Below, piece by piece: positions 46,227-55,192 of a DNA stretch of 64,000 nucleotides. Both the position numbers and the translations under genes were made by a program. Each line of letters begins with the position of its first letter. Positions within the stretch are counted from its first letter, which is position 1. The DNA is taken from assembly GCF_003148805.1 (NCBI RefSeq), contig NZ_QGGX01000004.1:62001-126000 (forward strand), given 5' to 3'. The DNA comes from Aminobacter sp. AP02 (GTDB lineage: Bacteria; Pseudomonadota; Alphaproteobacteria; Rhizobiales; Rhizobiaceae). The notes below the pieces were generated by a model that was given only the letters and a program-made list of their open reading frames with translations, was not told where the DNA came from and made no database searches.

Positions 46227-47354
46227 ATGTTGAAGTCGCTTGCGGCTGGCATGATCGCGGCCAGCGCGTTTCTCTTGATTGCATCGACGGCAATGGCCGA
46301 CCCGGAAGTGGTGTCCGGTCCAGCTGCCGACGCGAAATGCTTCGCCCCATGGAATGCGGATACGAAATTCTACAAATATCCAGCAAAGACCGGGCCGTTT
46401 CGCGTTGCCCTCGCCAACGGCTATATCGCCAACACTTGGCGCATCCAGATGATCCAGTCGGCCAAGGCCTATGCGGCGCAACCTGAGGTTGCAGCGAAAC
46501 TCAAGGAGTTCAAGGTCGTCTCGACCGGCGAAGATGTGCCAGCGCAGATCTCGGCCGTCGATAACTTCATTGATTCAGGCTACGACGCCATCATCGTAAA
46601 CGCACAGAACGCGGCTGCTCTCATTCCGGCGCTGAAGAGAGCGAAGGCCGCAGGTGTCGTGGTGGTTGCCTTCGACGGTACGGTCGATGACTCCGAAGAT
46701 CTCATCAACGTCAACGTTGACCAGAAAGGTCTTGGTGTCCTTTGGGCCAACTGGCTCGTCAAGCATCTGCCGGAGGGCGGCAAGATCCTTGAGGTGCGTG
46801 GCGTAGCCGGTCATCCGGTGGACGGCGCCCGCCACGAGGGTATCCAGGAGACCTTCGCGGCCACTGGCAAGAAATGGGATGTCGTCGAAGTTGTCGGCAA
46901 GTGGGACGATGCGGTTGCGCAGAAGGTGACGGCGGATGCCATAGTCGCCAGCGGACCGTTCGATGGCATTACTGGCCAAGGAGGAGACACCGGCATTGTC
47001 CAGGCCATGATCGACACCAAACACGCATTTGTACCGTTTGGCGGCGAAACGGAGAACGGATTTCGCAAGTTCTGCGCCAAATTCAGCGGCGATGGATTGA
47101 AATGCTCTTCGGCCGGCTCCGGTCCTGCCCAGGTTGCGGTCGCCATCAAGACCGCGCTTGCCGCGCTTGAAGGCAATGTGGTTCCACAATCGATCAAGCT
47201 GCCGCTGGCTATCGTCGAGGACCCCAACTTCAAGGAAGGCCAAGATTTTTATCCGGACCAGTCGGACAACTTCTTTGTCGGCAACTCCTTCCCGACCTGC
47301 GGTATCGACATCTCCGCTATCGAGATCCTCGGCCAGTCCAAGGAAAACCAGTAG
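46227..47354 (+). CDS. Sugar ABC transporter substrate-binding protein (RbsB-like)
   Basis: This 375-aa periplasmic binding protein of the Peripla_BP_4 type has signal peptide MLKSLAAGMIAASAFLLIASTAMA, then FRVALANGYIANTWRIQMIQSA and YDAIIVNAQNAAALIPALKRAKAAG. ATG 46227 follows GGGAGGATTGAC. It is upstream of an RbsA-like ATPase and two permeases. Ligand unknown; gluconokinase and a lactonase in the same run suggest an aldonate, aldonolactone or sugar converted to gluconate. Confidence 0.93.
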   Translation: MLKSLAAGMIAASAFLLIASTAMADPEVVSGPAADAKCFAPWNADTKFYKYPAKTGPFRVALANGYIANTWRIQMIQSAKAYAAQPEVAAKLKEFKVVSTGEDVPAQISAVDNFIDSGYDAIIVNAQNAAALIPALKRAKAAGVVVVAFDGTVDDSEDLINVNVDQKGLGVLWANWLVKHLPEGGKILEVRGVAGHPVDGARHEGIQETFAATGKKWDVVEVVGKWDDAVAQKVTADAIVASGPFDGITGQGGDTGIVQAMIDTKHAFVPFGGETENGFRKFCAKFSGDGLKCSSAGSGPAQVAVAIKTALAALEGNVVPQSIKLPLAIVEDPNFKEGQDFYPDQSDNFFVGNSFPTCGIDISAIEILGQSKENQ

Positions 47355-47374
47355 ATCTGGGACAACCCAACTCT

Positions 47375-47399
47375 CTGCCGCGGGGCAATCCCGCGGCAG
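47375..47399 (+). other. Intercistronic hairpin after the sugar-binding protein
   Basis: CTGCCGCGGG pairs with CCCGCGGCAG around a GCAAT loop, 20 bp after the stop and without a T run. It probably stabilises the binding-protein mRNA relative to the transporter genes, like the hairpins at 843 and 23822. Confidence 0.6.
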
Positions 47400-47432
47400 C
47401 CTTGCGCCATCGACTCGCAACAGGAGGTTCGG

Positions 47433-48980
47433 TTGGACAGCATCCCGCTCTTCCAGATGGAGAAGGTTTCCAAGCGCTATGGCGGTGTCCACGCATTGGA
47501 AAAGGCCGACCTGACCGTTGAAGCTGGACGCATTCACGCCATTCTCGGAGAAAACGGCGCCGGCAAATCGACTTTGATCAAGATCATGGCAGGCGTCGTG
47601 ATGCCTGACGAGGGCAGGATGCTGATGAAAGACCAGGAGATGTCGTTCTCATCTCCGGCGGCGGCTGTCAGGCAAGGGGTGGCTTGCATCTTCCAGGAGC
47701 TTTCGCTCATTCCCGACCTCAGCGTCGCCGACAACATCATGATCACCGATCCACCCAAACGGTTCGGCCTGATCGACCGTCGAAAACAGCGGCTGATCGC
47801 CATGGATGCGCTGGCGCGGGCCGGAGCGGAAGACATCCACCCCGCAGCCCTGGTCGGAGACCTGCCGCTGTCGCGGCGCCAACTGGTCGAGATCGCCAAG
47901 GCGCTTGCGCGGGACCCGAAGATTCTCATCCTGGACGAGGCAACATCCGCGCTCACCGCTGCGGATGTTGAAAAGGTGTTTGCGGTACTGCGGCGCTTAC
48001 GCAACGAAGGAATGGCGCTGCTGTTCATATCGCACCGCATGAACGAGATCACGGAGCTTGCCGACACCTGCACCGTGTTCAGGAACGGTCGCAACGTCGC
48101 CACATATGAAGCGGGGAGCAGATCCGAAAACGAAGTCGTCGAGATGATGATCGGACGACACTATAGCCACGTCTTTCCGCCAAAGCCGCGCGCTGCTGCC
48201 ATCGCGCGCCGCCCGGCGCTGGAATGTCGCACCTTGTCGTGGGACAATCGGCTGAAGAACATCTCCCTTTCAGTGCGGCCCGGCGAAATCGTTGGTCTTG
48301 GTGGCCTTGACGGCCAAGGCCAGCGCGAGCTGCTGCTGGCAATTTTCGGAGTGTTGCGCGGGATGGACGGCGACATCTTCGTCGATGGCCAGCGCGTCTC
48401 CATCAACAGCCCCTCGGCGGCCAAGGTCCAGTCCCTGGGAATGGCGCTGATCCCGGAGGATCGCAAGACCGAAGGTCTGATGCTGCCTATGTCGGTACGC
48501 GACAACCTTTCTTTCGCGGCGCTCGACATGCTTTCCGTGCGCGGCATCATAGACAGCCAAGCCGAGCGTCAGGCCAATGAGGACATGCTGCGGTTGCTTG
48601 CCGTCAAGACCGATGGACTCAATGGTCCGGTCAGCGCGCTGTCGGGCGGCAATCAGCAGAAAGTTGTCATCGCCAAATGGCTGATGCGCAAACCCGGCAT
48701 CATTTTGCTCAACGATCCGACACGCGGCATCGACGTGGGTACCAAGCAGGAGATCTATCAACTTCTGCGTCGTCTGGCCGAACAGGGCGCGGCGATCCTC
48801 TACTACTCGACAGACTATGACGAATTGATCGGCTGCTGTGACCGGGTCCTTGTCCTTTATGACGGCACGATCAAAGGAGAATTCGCGGGCAACGAACTCA
48901 ATGAGCACGCGCTAGTTGCCAGCGCCCTCAACGTGGATCACGACATGGGGCGCACTCGGATCGAGGGGCCATCATCATGA
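47433..48980 (+). CDS. Sugar ABC transporter ATP-binding protein (RbsA/MglA-like)
   Basis: This 515-aa two-domain sugar ATPase has a first-domain Walker A GENGAGKST and FQELSLIPDLSVADNI. Its second domain has the degenerate Walker A GLGGLDGQGQRELLLAIFG and the good signature LSGGNQQKVVIAKWL. That asymmetry is normal in this family. The TTG start at 47433 is supported by AGGAGG. Its stop overlaps the permease start by 4 nt (ATGA). Confidence 0.95.
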   Translation: MDSIPLFQMEKVSKRYGGVHALEKADLTVEAGRIHAILGENGAGKSTLIKIMAGVVMPDEGRMLMKDQEMSFSSPAAAVRQGVACIFQELSLIPDLSVADNIMITDPPKRFGLIDRRKQRLIAMDALARAGAEDIHPAALVGDLPLSRRQLVEIAKALARDPKILILDEATSALTAADVEKVFAVLRRLRNEGMALLFISHRMNEITELADTCTVFRNGRNVATYEAGSRSENEVVEMMIGRHYSHVFPPKPRAAAIARRPALECRTLSWDNRLKNISLSVRPGEIVGLGGLDGQGQRELLLAIFGVLRGMDGDIFVDGQRVSINSPSAAKVQSLGMALIPEDRKTEGLMLPMSVRDNLSFAALDMLSVRGIIDSQAERQANEDMLRLLAVKTDGLNGPVSALSGGNQQKVVIAKWLMRKPGIILLNDPTRGIDVGTKQEIYQLLRRLAEQGAAILYYSTDYDELIGCCDRVLVLYDGTIKGEFAGNELNEHALVASALNVDHDMGRTRIEGPSS

Positions 48981-49957
48981 CCGAGTGGCGCTACTGGCTT
49001 GCGGAGCAGCGGGGAACACTGATCGCCCTTGGCATCTTCATCTTCATGTTTGCTATCTACATCACCAATCACCCCGCCGGGCTCACGCCGAACGTTGCGC
49101 AGACGGCGTCGAACAAGGCCACGCTTCTGGCCCTCGTTGCCATGGCCCAGGCCCTCGTCGTGATCACGGCGGGAATTGACCTTTCCATTGGATCGATCTT
49201 CGTGTTGACCAATTGCCTGGCGTCCTGGCTCGTGCAGGGAACACCGGCGGAAACAGCCTTTGGTATCGTTTTGGTGCTTTCAGTCGGCCTGCTTTGCGGG
49301 ACAGTAAATGGCCTGATCGTGCTGTTTGGAAGGTTGCAGCCGATTGTTGCCACCATCGGAACCGGCGCGGTCTATTTCGGCATTGCACTGATGTTGCGCC
49401 CGTTGCCCGGAGGATCCGTAAACGAAACGCTGGCTGATGCGATGACCGGCAAATTGCTCGGCGTTGTGCCAACGAGCTTGGTGTTTCTCCTGGCAATCGT
49501 GCTTTTGATCTGGGTACCGTTCAGCCGCTCTGTTGCCGGGCGCGCTGCGTATGCCGCCGGCTCGTCCGAGCAGAGCGCCTACATGTCGGGTGTTCCGATC
49601 CGTCGTGGCAAGCTGGCCGCCTATGCCCTTTCAGGCCTGCTTGCCGGCACCGGCGGATTGTTTTTGACCTTCTTCACCTATTCGGGCGAGGCATCGACGG
49701 CAAGCGCAAGCACCTATACGCTTTTTTCGATCGCCGCAGTCGTGCTTGGCGGCGTCTCGCTCTACGGCGGCAAGGGCAGCATCATTGGTGCCATCTTCGG
49801 CGCCTTTGCCTTCCGAACCATCGGCGACCTCATGTTCGTCTTTGATCTGGATGCCTTGTGGCAGCCCTTGTTTCAGGGAGTAATCTTGCTGGCTGCGATC
49901 AGCTTCGGTTCGATTGGCCTTCTGAGGGTGCGCAATCGGCTGGAGTGGTTTCGATGA
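48977..49957 (+). CDS. Sugar ABC transporter permease (RbsC-like)
   Basis: This 326-aa inner-membrane permease has about eight to ten hydrophobic segments and the RbsC block ALVVITAGIDLSIGSIFVLTN, plus GTVNGLIVLFGRLQPIVATIGT and AVVLGGVSLYGGKGSIIGAIFG. It overlaps the ATPase stop and the second permease start by 4 nt each. Two different permeases indicate a heterodimeric channel. Confidence 0.95.
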   Translation: MTEWRYWLAEQRGTLIALGIFIFMFAIYITNHPAGLTPNVAQTASNKATLLALVAMAQALVVITAGIDLSIGSIFVLTNCLASWLVQGTPAETAFGIVLVLSVGLLCGTVNGLIVLFGRLQPIVATIGTGAVYFGIALMLRPLPGGSVNETLADAMTGKLLGVVPTSLVFLLAIVLLIWVPFSRSVAGRAAYAAGSSEQSAYMSGVPIRRGKLAAYALSGLLAGTGGLFLTFFTYSGEASTASASTYTLFSIAAVVLGGVSLYGGKGSIIGAIFGAFAFRTIGDLMFVFDLDALWQPLFQGVILLAAISFGSIGLLRVRNRLEWFR

Positions 49958-50940
49958 GCGAAGCCTTGCCCATGCGGACGGTAAAGCGGATACCCAAGTT
50001 CCTTCGCCGCGCAGATCCTGCGATCTTGACCGCCTTTGGTTGCATCGTGGCGCTGATCATTGTCGGAAGCGTCTATTCGCCGAGCTTTCTTTCGACCGAC
50101 TATCTGCTCCAACAGCTGAAGGTTGCGTCCTTCCTTGGCGTGATCGCCACAGGCATGATGCTAGTTATCCTTCTCGGCCAGATAGATCTCTCGGTGCCGT
50201 GGGTGGTGGCGGGGGGCGCGATGATGGCCTGTGCCGCGACCGCATACGGACCCGTGGCAGCCGCCCTGGCAATCCCCTTCGGCATATTCTGCGGAACGGC
50301 GTTCGGAACGCTGAACGGATTCGGCGTCGCTTATTTGCGCATCCCCTCTATGATCGTCACACTTGCCACCAACGCCGTCGCCCAAGGGCTGATGGTAGTC
50401 TATACGGGCGGCTTTGCGCCGCGGGATTCAGCAACAAACGCGATGCGCTACCTGGCCACTGGCGCACTCGTGCCGGGCGTACCCAACGCTGTGGTCGTCT
50501 GGGCCCTGGTGGGTGCGGGCATGGTGTTCATGTTGACGAAAACGCGCTTTGGCCGTGCCGTCTACGGTATCGGCAATCGGGAGCGCGCCGCCTATTTGTC
50601 GGGCGTCAACACCAGGCGTGTCGTGCTCATTGCCTTTGCAATCTCGGGTGGCTTGAGTGCGCTGGGCGGCGTCCTTCTTGCAGGCTATGCCTCCAAGGCG
50701 GCCCAGGCCATGGGCGATGCATATCTGCTGCCGGCAATAGCCGCCGTGGTGCTTGGCGGCACCTCCATCTTGGGCGGGAAGGGATCATATCTGGGGACGG
50801 TAGCAGGCGTCATCTTGATTACCCTCCTGCAGTCCATCCTCTCGGTCATTCAGATGCCCGAAGCCGGCCGGCAGATCATCTATGGGGTCGTCATCATCTC
50901 CATGCTGCTGCTTTACGGTCGGACCCCATCAAAAGGGTGA
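49954..50940 (+). CDS. Sugar ABC transporter permease (second subunit)
   Basis: This 328-aa RbsC-type permease has GMMLVILLGQIDLSVPWVVAGG, GTLNGFGVAYLRIPSMIVTLATNAVAQG and AVVLGGTSILGGKGSYLGTVAG. ATG 49954 overlaps the stop of the first permease. It should form a heterodimer with that protein. The gluconokinase gene starts 4 nt after its stop. Confidence 0.95.
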   Translation: MSEALPMRTVKRIPKFLRRADPAILTAFGCIVALIIVGSVYSPSFLSTDYLLQQLKVASFLGVIATGMMLVILLGQIDLSVPWVVAGGAMMACAATAYGPVAAALAIPFGIFCGTAFGTLNGFGVAYLRIPSMIVTLATNAVAQGLMVVYTGGFAPRDSATNAMRYLATGALVPGVPNAVVVWALVGAGMVFMLTKTRFGRAVYGIGNRERAAYLSGVNTRRVVLIAFAISGGLSALGGVLLAGYASKAAQAMGDAYLLPAIAAVVLGGTSILGGKGSYLGTVAGVILITLLQSILSVIQMPEAGRQIIYGVVIISMLLLYGRTPSKG

Positions 50941-50944
50941 AAGC

Positions 50945-51487
50945 TTGAACAAGCCCGGCATAACGACTCATGGTCTCATACCGCCGCTGATCGTCATGGG
51001 CGTTAGCGGCAGTGGCAAGTCGGTGGTCGGGTTGGCGATTGCTGAGGCACTCCATGCGAGCTTCGTCGAAGGCGACATGCTGCATCCGGCGAGAAACATC
51101 GCGCGCATGGCCAATGGACAGGCGCTTAACGATTCAGATCGCCAGGGCTGGCTCGACCTGATCGGCCGTGAGATCGCCACGCGCGTTGTGCGAGGGCAGG
51201 ATGTCGTTGCCGCATGTTCTGCCCTCAAACGCCGCTATCGTGATCAGCTCCGAAAACTCAATCCGTCCTTGCGTTTCGTTCATCTGGTGCTCGATCCAGC
51301 CACAGCCCACCGTCGCGTTTTGGAGCGCACCGGCCATTTCATGCCGGCAAGCCTGGTCGACAGCCAGTTCGCAGACCTTGAGCCTCCAGATCTCGACGAG
51401 GCCGCGCTTGTCCTTGACGCGCTGTTGCCTGTCGATGTGCTGGCAAAAGCGGCTGCAGATTTCGCGAAAGGTGGCCGGCGGCCATAA
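50945..51487 (+). CDS. gntK: Gluconokinase
   Basis: This 180-aa kinase has P-loop GVSGSGKS (residues 19-26), then GDMLHPARNIARMANGQALNDSDRQGWL, characteristic of GntK. The usual HP-x-NI-x-KM segment is present in slightly changed form, and ALKRRYRDQLRK follows. It phosphorylates gluconate to 6-phosphogluconate, which feeds the Entner-Doudoroff route. The TTG start at 50945 has AAGGG upstream; length is normal for the family. Its place directly after the permease supports gluconate or its lactone as the final product of the module. Confidence 0.93.
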   Translation: MNKPGITTHGLIPPLIVMGVSGSGKSVVGLAIAEALHASFVEGDMLHPARNIARMANGQALNDSDRQGWLDLIGREIATRVVRGQDVVAACSALKRRYRDQLRKLNPSLRFVHLVLDPATAHRRVLERTGHFMPASLVDSQFADLEPPDLDEAALVLDALLPVDVLAKAAADFAKGGRRP

Positions 51488-51528
51488 CGAGAACCGGCTT
51501 GGAAGGGAGCATGCACTTGGGAGCAGAT

Positions 51529-52443
51529 ATGTCGGACGTCGCGTTTGAAATTCTCGATCCGCGTTTCGCGCCGCTGGTCAACCTTCACGCACGGGTCGAA
51601 AAACTGTTCACCGGCTGCCTGTGGGCCGAGGGCCCGGCCTGGTTTGCTGCGGGCCGCTATCTTGTCTGGTCGGACATTCCCAACGACAGGATGCTGCGTT
51701 TCGACGAAACAGATGAGCGGGTCAGCACGTTTCGCCAGCCATCGGGAAATTCCAATGGCAACACTGTCGACCGCCAGGGCAGACTTGTGACCTGCGAGCA
51801 TGGCGGCAGACGTGTGACGCGTACCGAGCATGATGGGAAAATCACGGTCGTCGCCGATAGCTGGCAAGGCAAGCGGCTGAACTCGCCCAACGATGTGGTG
51901 GTTCGATCTGACGGCTCGATATGGTTTTCCGATCCGACATACGGCATCGACTCCGACTACGAAGGCAACAAGGCCGAGAGCGAGATCGGTTCATCCCAGG
52001 TTTACCGGGTGGATCCGGCTTCGGGCGAGGTCATGGCAGTTATCACTGACATGGTAAAGCCCAACGGGCTCGCCTTCTCCATCGATGAAAGCAAGCTCTA
52101 CGTGGTGGACACCGGCCGCACGCACGGGAGCGAGTATCCGGCACACATGCGAGTCTACGACGTCAGCGCTGACGGGCGCGCGACCAATGGGCGTGTCTTC
52201 GCTGAGTGTACGGCAGGATTGTTCGATGGGTTCCGGCTGGACGTTGCAGGTCGCATATGGGTTGCGGCTCATGACGGCATCCATTGCCACGATCCCGACG
52301 GAACATTGATAGGCAAGATCAGGCTGCCCGAGCCGTCCGCCAACTGCGTCTTCGGCGGGGCCAAACTCAATTGTCTTTACATTGCCGGCACGACGTCCCT
52401 CTACCGCATTCGGCTGATGGTGAACGGGCATCCGACCTACTAG
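51529..52443 (+). CDS. SMP-30/gluconolactonase family lactonase
   Basis: This 304-aa six-bladed beta-propeller has the metal ligands of the SMP-30 family: Glu in CLWAEGPAWF, Asn in LNSPNDVVVRSDG and Asp in GLFDGFRLDVAGRIWVA. It hydrolyses sugar lactones to aldonic acids. I chose ATG 51529 because GGGAG sits 6 nt before it; starts at 51499 and 51511 are possible. Together with gluconokinase it gives lactone to gluconate to 6-phosphogluconate. Confidence 0.92.
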   Translation: MSDVAFEILDPRFAPLVNLHARVEKLFTGCLWAEGPAWFAAGRYLVWSDIPNDRMLRFDETDERVSTFRQPSGNSNGNTVDRQGRLVTCEHGGRRVTRTEHDGKITVVADSWQGKRLNSPNDVVVRSDGSIWFSDPTYGIDSDYEGNKAESEIGSSQVYRVDPASGEVMAVITDMVKPNGLAFSIDESKLYVVDTGRTHGSEYPAHMRVYDVSADGRATNGRVFAECTAGLFDGFRLDVAGRIWVAAHDGIHCHDPDGTLIGKIRLPEPSANCVFGGAKLNCLYIAGTTSLYRIRLMVNGHPTY

Positions 52444-52549
52444 CGATTGACAGGGCGGCACTGGCTCAAGGCCCGCAGGACCTGGATTGGACCGAACGCC
52501 TGGGCTTGCGCCAATGGAGGACTGTCCATCCGCAGGGCGGCTTGCGGTA

Positions 52550-53035
52550 TCACTCCTTGGGTTTGACACCTTGCGACAGCAGCGAGCGAGCCTCCGACTG
52601 GCCGTTGAGCAGGCGGTTGATACGGTTGTGCACGCGCCAGCCTTCCGTGGTGCGGACCAGCTCCCACCGGTTGGCTCCGGCGCGCTCGACACGCCAATGG
52701 TCGCCCTGATTGAGATAGACGCGCGAATAGCCCGTGGCCACTGCCCGGTCGCCATCGACGCTGACATACGGCATGGAGATGACGTGAGCGCAGCCGTCTG
52801 CGACATAGTTGATGTGCGGCTCGATGTTGACCAATGAACCGACGGTTTCAGCACCCTCGAGCGGTGCCGCACCGAAATCGTAGCGGCCATCTTGCGCCCA
52901 CAGCGAGGCCGTGACGTCGCCTGTGCGGCTGTCGACCGAGGGTCCATATGTCGCGAGCAGCTGGTAGATTGCGAGCTGGTCTTCCAGCCCTTTGATGCGC
53001 GCTTCGAGCAAGGCGAGCTGCGTTTCGGTATCCAT
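52550..53035 (-). CDS. SnoaL/NTF2-like fold protein (possible steroid dehydratase/isomerase type)
   Basis: This 161-aa protein starts with a coiled segment (LALLEARIKGLEDQLAIYQLLATYG), then an NTF2-like cone with VDSRTGDVTASLWAQDGRYDF and WRVERAGANRWELVRTTEGWRVHNRINRLL. The family includes ketosteroid isomerase, scytalone dehydratase and bile-acid dehydratases. It is downstream of an SDR with a 32-bp gap. A catalytic His-Asp pair is not obvious to me. A dehydration or isomerisation step in the pathway is a reasonable hypothesis only. Confidence 0.85.
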   Translation of the reverse strand: MDTETQLALLEARIKGLEDQLAIYQLLATYGPSVDSRTGDVTASLWAQDGRYDFGAAPLEGAETVGSLVNIEPHINYVADGCAHVISMPYVSVDGDRAVATGYSRVYLNQGDHWRVERAGANRWELVRTTEGWRVHNRINRLLNGQSEARSLLSQGVKPKE

Positions 53036-53067
53036 GAGTTTCTCCGATGATTTGAACGAGCCGGCGC

Positions 53068-53838
53068 TCAGCCGACCGTCTGGGCGCCGTCGACGACAAG
53101 GACACTGCCGGAGACATATGACGCATCGTCCGAAGCGAGATAGGCAAAGGCGCCTGCGATGTCTTCTGGCTCGCCGGTCTCGATCTTGCCCAACAGCTTG
53201 GAAGGCCGCACGGAAATCGCTGGGTCCTGGTCATCAATGGGTAGCAGGCCGGTGCCTATCTCGGTGCGGACCCGGCCCGGGCAGATCGCATTGAAGCGGA
53301 CGCCCTTGGGCGCGTACTCGGTTGCCAGCGACTTGGTCATGGCGATGATGCCCGCCTTGGATGCCGCGTATGCCGCGGCATAAGCGATGCCGTCGACCCC
53401 GGCTGTCGAGGCTGTCGACACCACATTGCCACGCGATGCGATCAACGTCGGCAATGCCTGCTGCACGACATGGAACACGCTTTCGAGATTGAGGCGGAAC
53501 ACCAGTGCCCACTCGTCGCCTGTCTGCCTGGCGAAGTGATCGCGACGATAGATGCCGGCATTGTTGATCAGGCTGTCGAGGCAGCCATGCAGCGCAATCG
53601 CCGTGTCGACCATGTCGCGGGCCGAGGCAGTGTCGGCCGCATCATAGGCAATCGCGTCGGCGCGGACGCCGAACCTTTCAGTCGCTTCCGCGCAGGCGGC
53701 TTGCGCCCCTGCGAGGTTGCGGTCGGCGAGTATCAGGGTTGCGCCTTCGGCGGCGAGGCGGAGCGCGGTCGCCCGGCCAATGCCGGTGGCGGCACCTGTG
53801 ATCAGCACCACCTTATTGTCGAAACGCCTTAGCCCCAT
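53068..53838 (-). CDS. SDR-family oxidoreductase
   Basis: This 256-aa classical SDR has VVLITGAATGIGRATALRLAAEGA, INNAGIYRRD, Ser in VSTASTAGVDG, Tyr/Lys in AAYAASKAGI and VSGSVLVVDGAQTVG. ATG 53838 is preferred to the TTG 12 nt upstream, which forms part of the ribosome site (GGAGG). It leads a two-gene operon with the SnoaL-like protein. A variant operator lies about 78 bp upstream. Confidence 0.9.
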   Translation of the reverse strand: MGLRRFDNKVVLITGAATGIGRATALRLAAEGATLILADRNLAGAQAACAEATERFGVRADAIAYDAADTASARDMVDTAIALHGCLDSLINNAGIYRRDHFARQTGDEWALVFRLNLESVFHVVQQALPTLIASRGNVVSTASTAGVDGIAYAAAYAASKAGIIAMTKSLATEYAPKGVRFNAICPGRVRTEIGTGLLPIDDQDPAISVRPSKLLGKIETGEPEDIAGAFAYLASDDASYVSGSVLVVDGAQTVG

Positions 53839-53915
53839 CGTGACCTCCAATGCATGCCAGCCATCAGTGGCCGGCCAGCTCCCGTGGGGAATAGACTAGG
53901 CGGGGCAGTTGCCCA

Positions 53916-53934
53916 GCATCCCACATTTGGACGA
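53916..53934 (-). promoter_or_regulatory. Variant recurrent operator, copy k (divergent SDR / fadE operons)
   Basis: Minus-strand TCGTCC-AAAT-GTGGGATGC, identical over 19 bp to the site at 44665. It lies 78 bp upstream of the SDR at 53838 and 115 bp upstream of the acyl-CoA dehydrogenase at 54050, so it may serve either or both. Confidence 0.5.
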
Positions 53935-54049
53935 TGCCGCTGGTGCTTGTCGGTGGCATCCGGCATGAAGTGCATTCGTTGCCGCAGCCACTCCGCTTGG
54001 GGCAATGTTCAATGACAAAGCCGTCCCGATACGTGCCTGATGGAATTTG

Positions 54050-55192
54050 ATGATCCTCGAATTCACACCTGACCAGCAGATGATCCGCGAGGAGGCCGAG
54101 CGCTTCTTGCGAGAGCAGTCGTCTTCGCAAGCCATACGCCGCGTCGTCGATACAGGCTCAACGCACGATGTCGAGCTGTGGACCAGCATTTCGCGCGATC
54201 TCGGCTGGTGTGCCATGGCGATCCCGGAAGAATTCGGCGGATTGGGACTCGGGGCGACTGAAGTCGCCATCTTGATGGAACTTGCTGGTTCACGACTTGC
54301 CTGCGTTCCGTTCTGGTCGACGGTGTGCCTGGCGGCACCACTCATCGAGTCGGCTGGAAGCGACGAGGCCAAGGCGACATACCTTGGCGCGATCGCCGCG
54401 GGCGAAATGGCCGTGACCGTCGCTTATGCTGATCTTTCTGCGGCCGATCCGTCGGCGACGGTTGCGGTCCAGGCCGCCAGAACCCCCAACGGCTATCGCC
54501 TCGACGGCACGGTCGGGCAGGTCGTAGATCTCGCTGTCGCCGACATGGTGATTGTTCCGGCAAGGCTGGAGGACGGTGCGACTGCGCTGTTTGCATTGCC
54601 CAGCAGTGGCGGCCAGGTGGTCACATCGCTCAGCGTGATCGACGGTACGCGACCTATCGCATCGCTTGAACTTCCCGGTCTGGAAGTGGCCGCCGAATGC
54701 CGCATAGACAGCGGTGCGGTGACGGGAGATCAGTTCGCCAAAGCGCTTAGATTTGCCAATCTCGGACTTGCAGCCGAGCAGATCGGAGCGGCGCAGGGCG
54801 CTTTCGACATGACGCTTGCCTACATTTCCGAGCGCGTGCAGTTCGGCCGGACCATCGCTTCGTTTCAGGCCATCAAGCACCGCTGCGCAAAGCTGGCCGT
54901 CGACATCGCCGAAGCGCGTTCGCTGGTGTTCGGCGCCGCTGCTGCCATGGGACAGGCTGACGCGGGCGAGAGCGCGCTGGAGATTTGTGGCGCGCGCGTT
55001 GTCGCATCCGAGCTACAGTTCCTTGCCGCCGAAGAGGCCATCCAGCTGCATGGCGGCGTCGGCTTCACCTGGGAATACGACCCGCACCTGTACTTCAAGC
55101 GCGCGCAGGCAAGTGCCGCGCTGCTGGGATCGTGCGAAGCGCATATGGACAAGATAGCCGCAGCGATGTTTGGCGACGGAGGCCGGCCGTGA
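54050..55192 (+). CDS. Acyl-CoA dehydrogenase, partner subunit (FadE33-like)
   Basis: This 380-aa acyl-CoA dehydrogenase-fold protein has MILEFTPDQQMIREEAERFL at the start and a degenerate central domain. Its C-terminal ERVQFGRTIASFQAIKHRCA and IQLHGGVGFTWEYDPHLYFKR are followed by no GTNEIQ motif. This is the partner-subunit pattern of heteromeric steroid dehydrogenases. The FadE30-like gene overlaps its stop by 4 nt. ATG 54050 is preferred to TTG 54047. Confidence 0.92.
   Translation: MILEFTPDQQMIREEAERFLREQSSSQAIRRVVDTGSTHDVELWTSISRDLGWCAMAIPEEFGGLGLGATEVAILMELAGSRLACVPFWSTVCLAAPLIESAGSDEAKATYLGAIAAGEMAVTVAYADLSAADPSATVAVQAARTPNGYRLDGTVGQVVDLAVADMVIVPARLEDGATALFALPSSGGQVVTSLSVIDGTRPIASLELPGLEVAAECRIDSGAVTGDQFAKALRFANLGLAAEQIGAAQGAFDMTLAYISERVQFGRTIASFQAIKHRCAKLAVDIAEARSLVFGAAAAMGQADAGESALEICGARVVASELQFLAAEEAIQLHGGVGFTWEYDPHLYFKRAQASAALLGSCEAHMDKIAAAMFGDGGRP

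Noticed and set aside
46041-47354. Start of the sugar-binding protein at 46041
   Set aside because: That frame begins inside the LacI-type palindrome and lacks a signal peptide; ATG 46227 has GGGAGG and a clean signal sequence.
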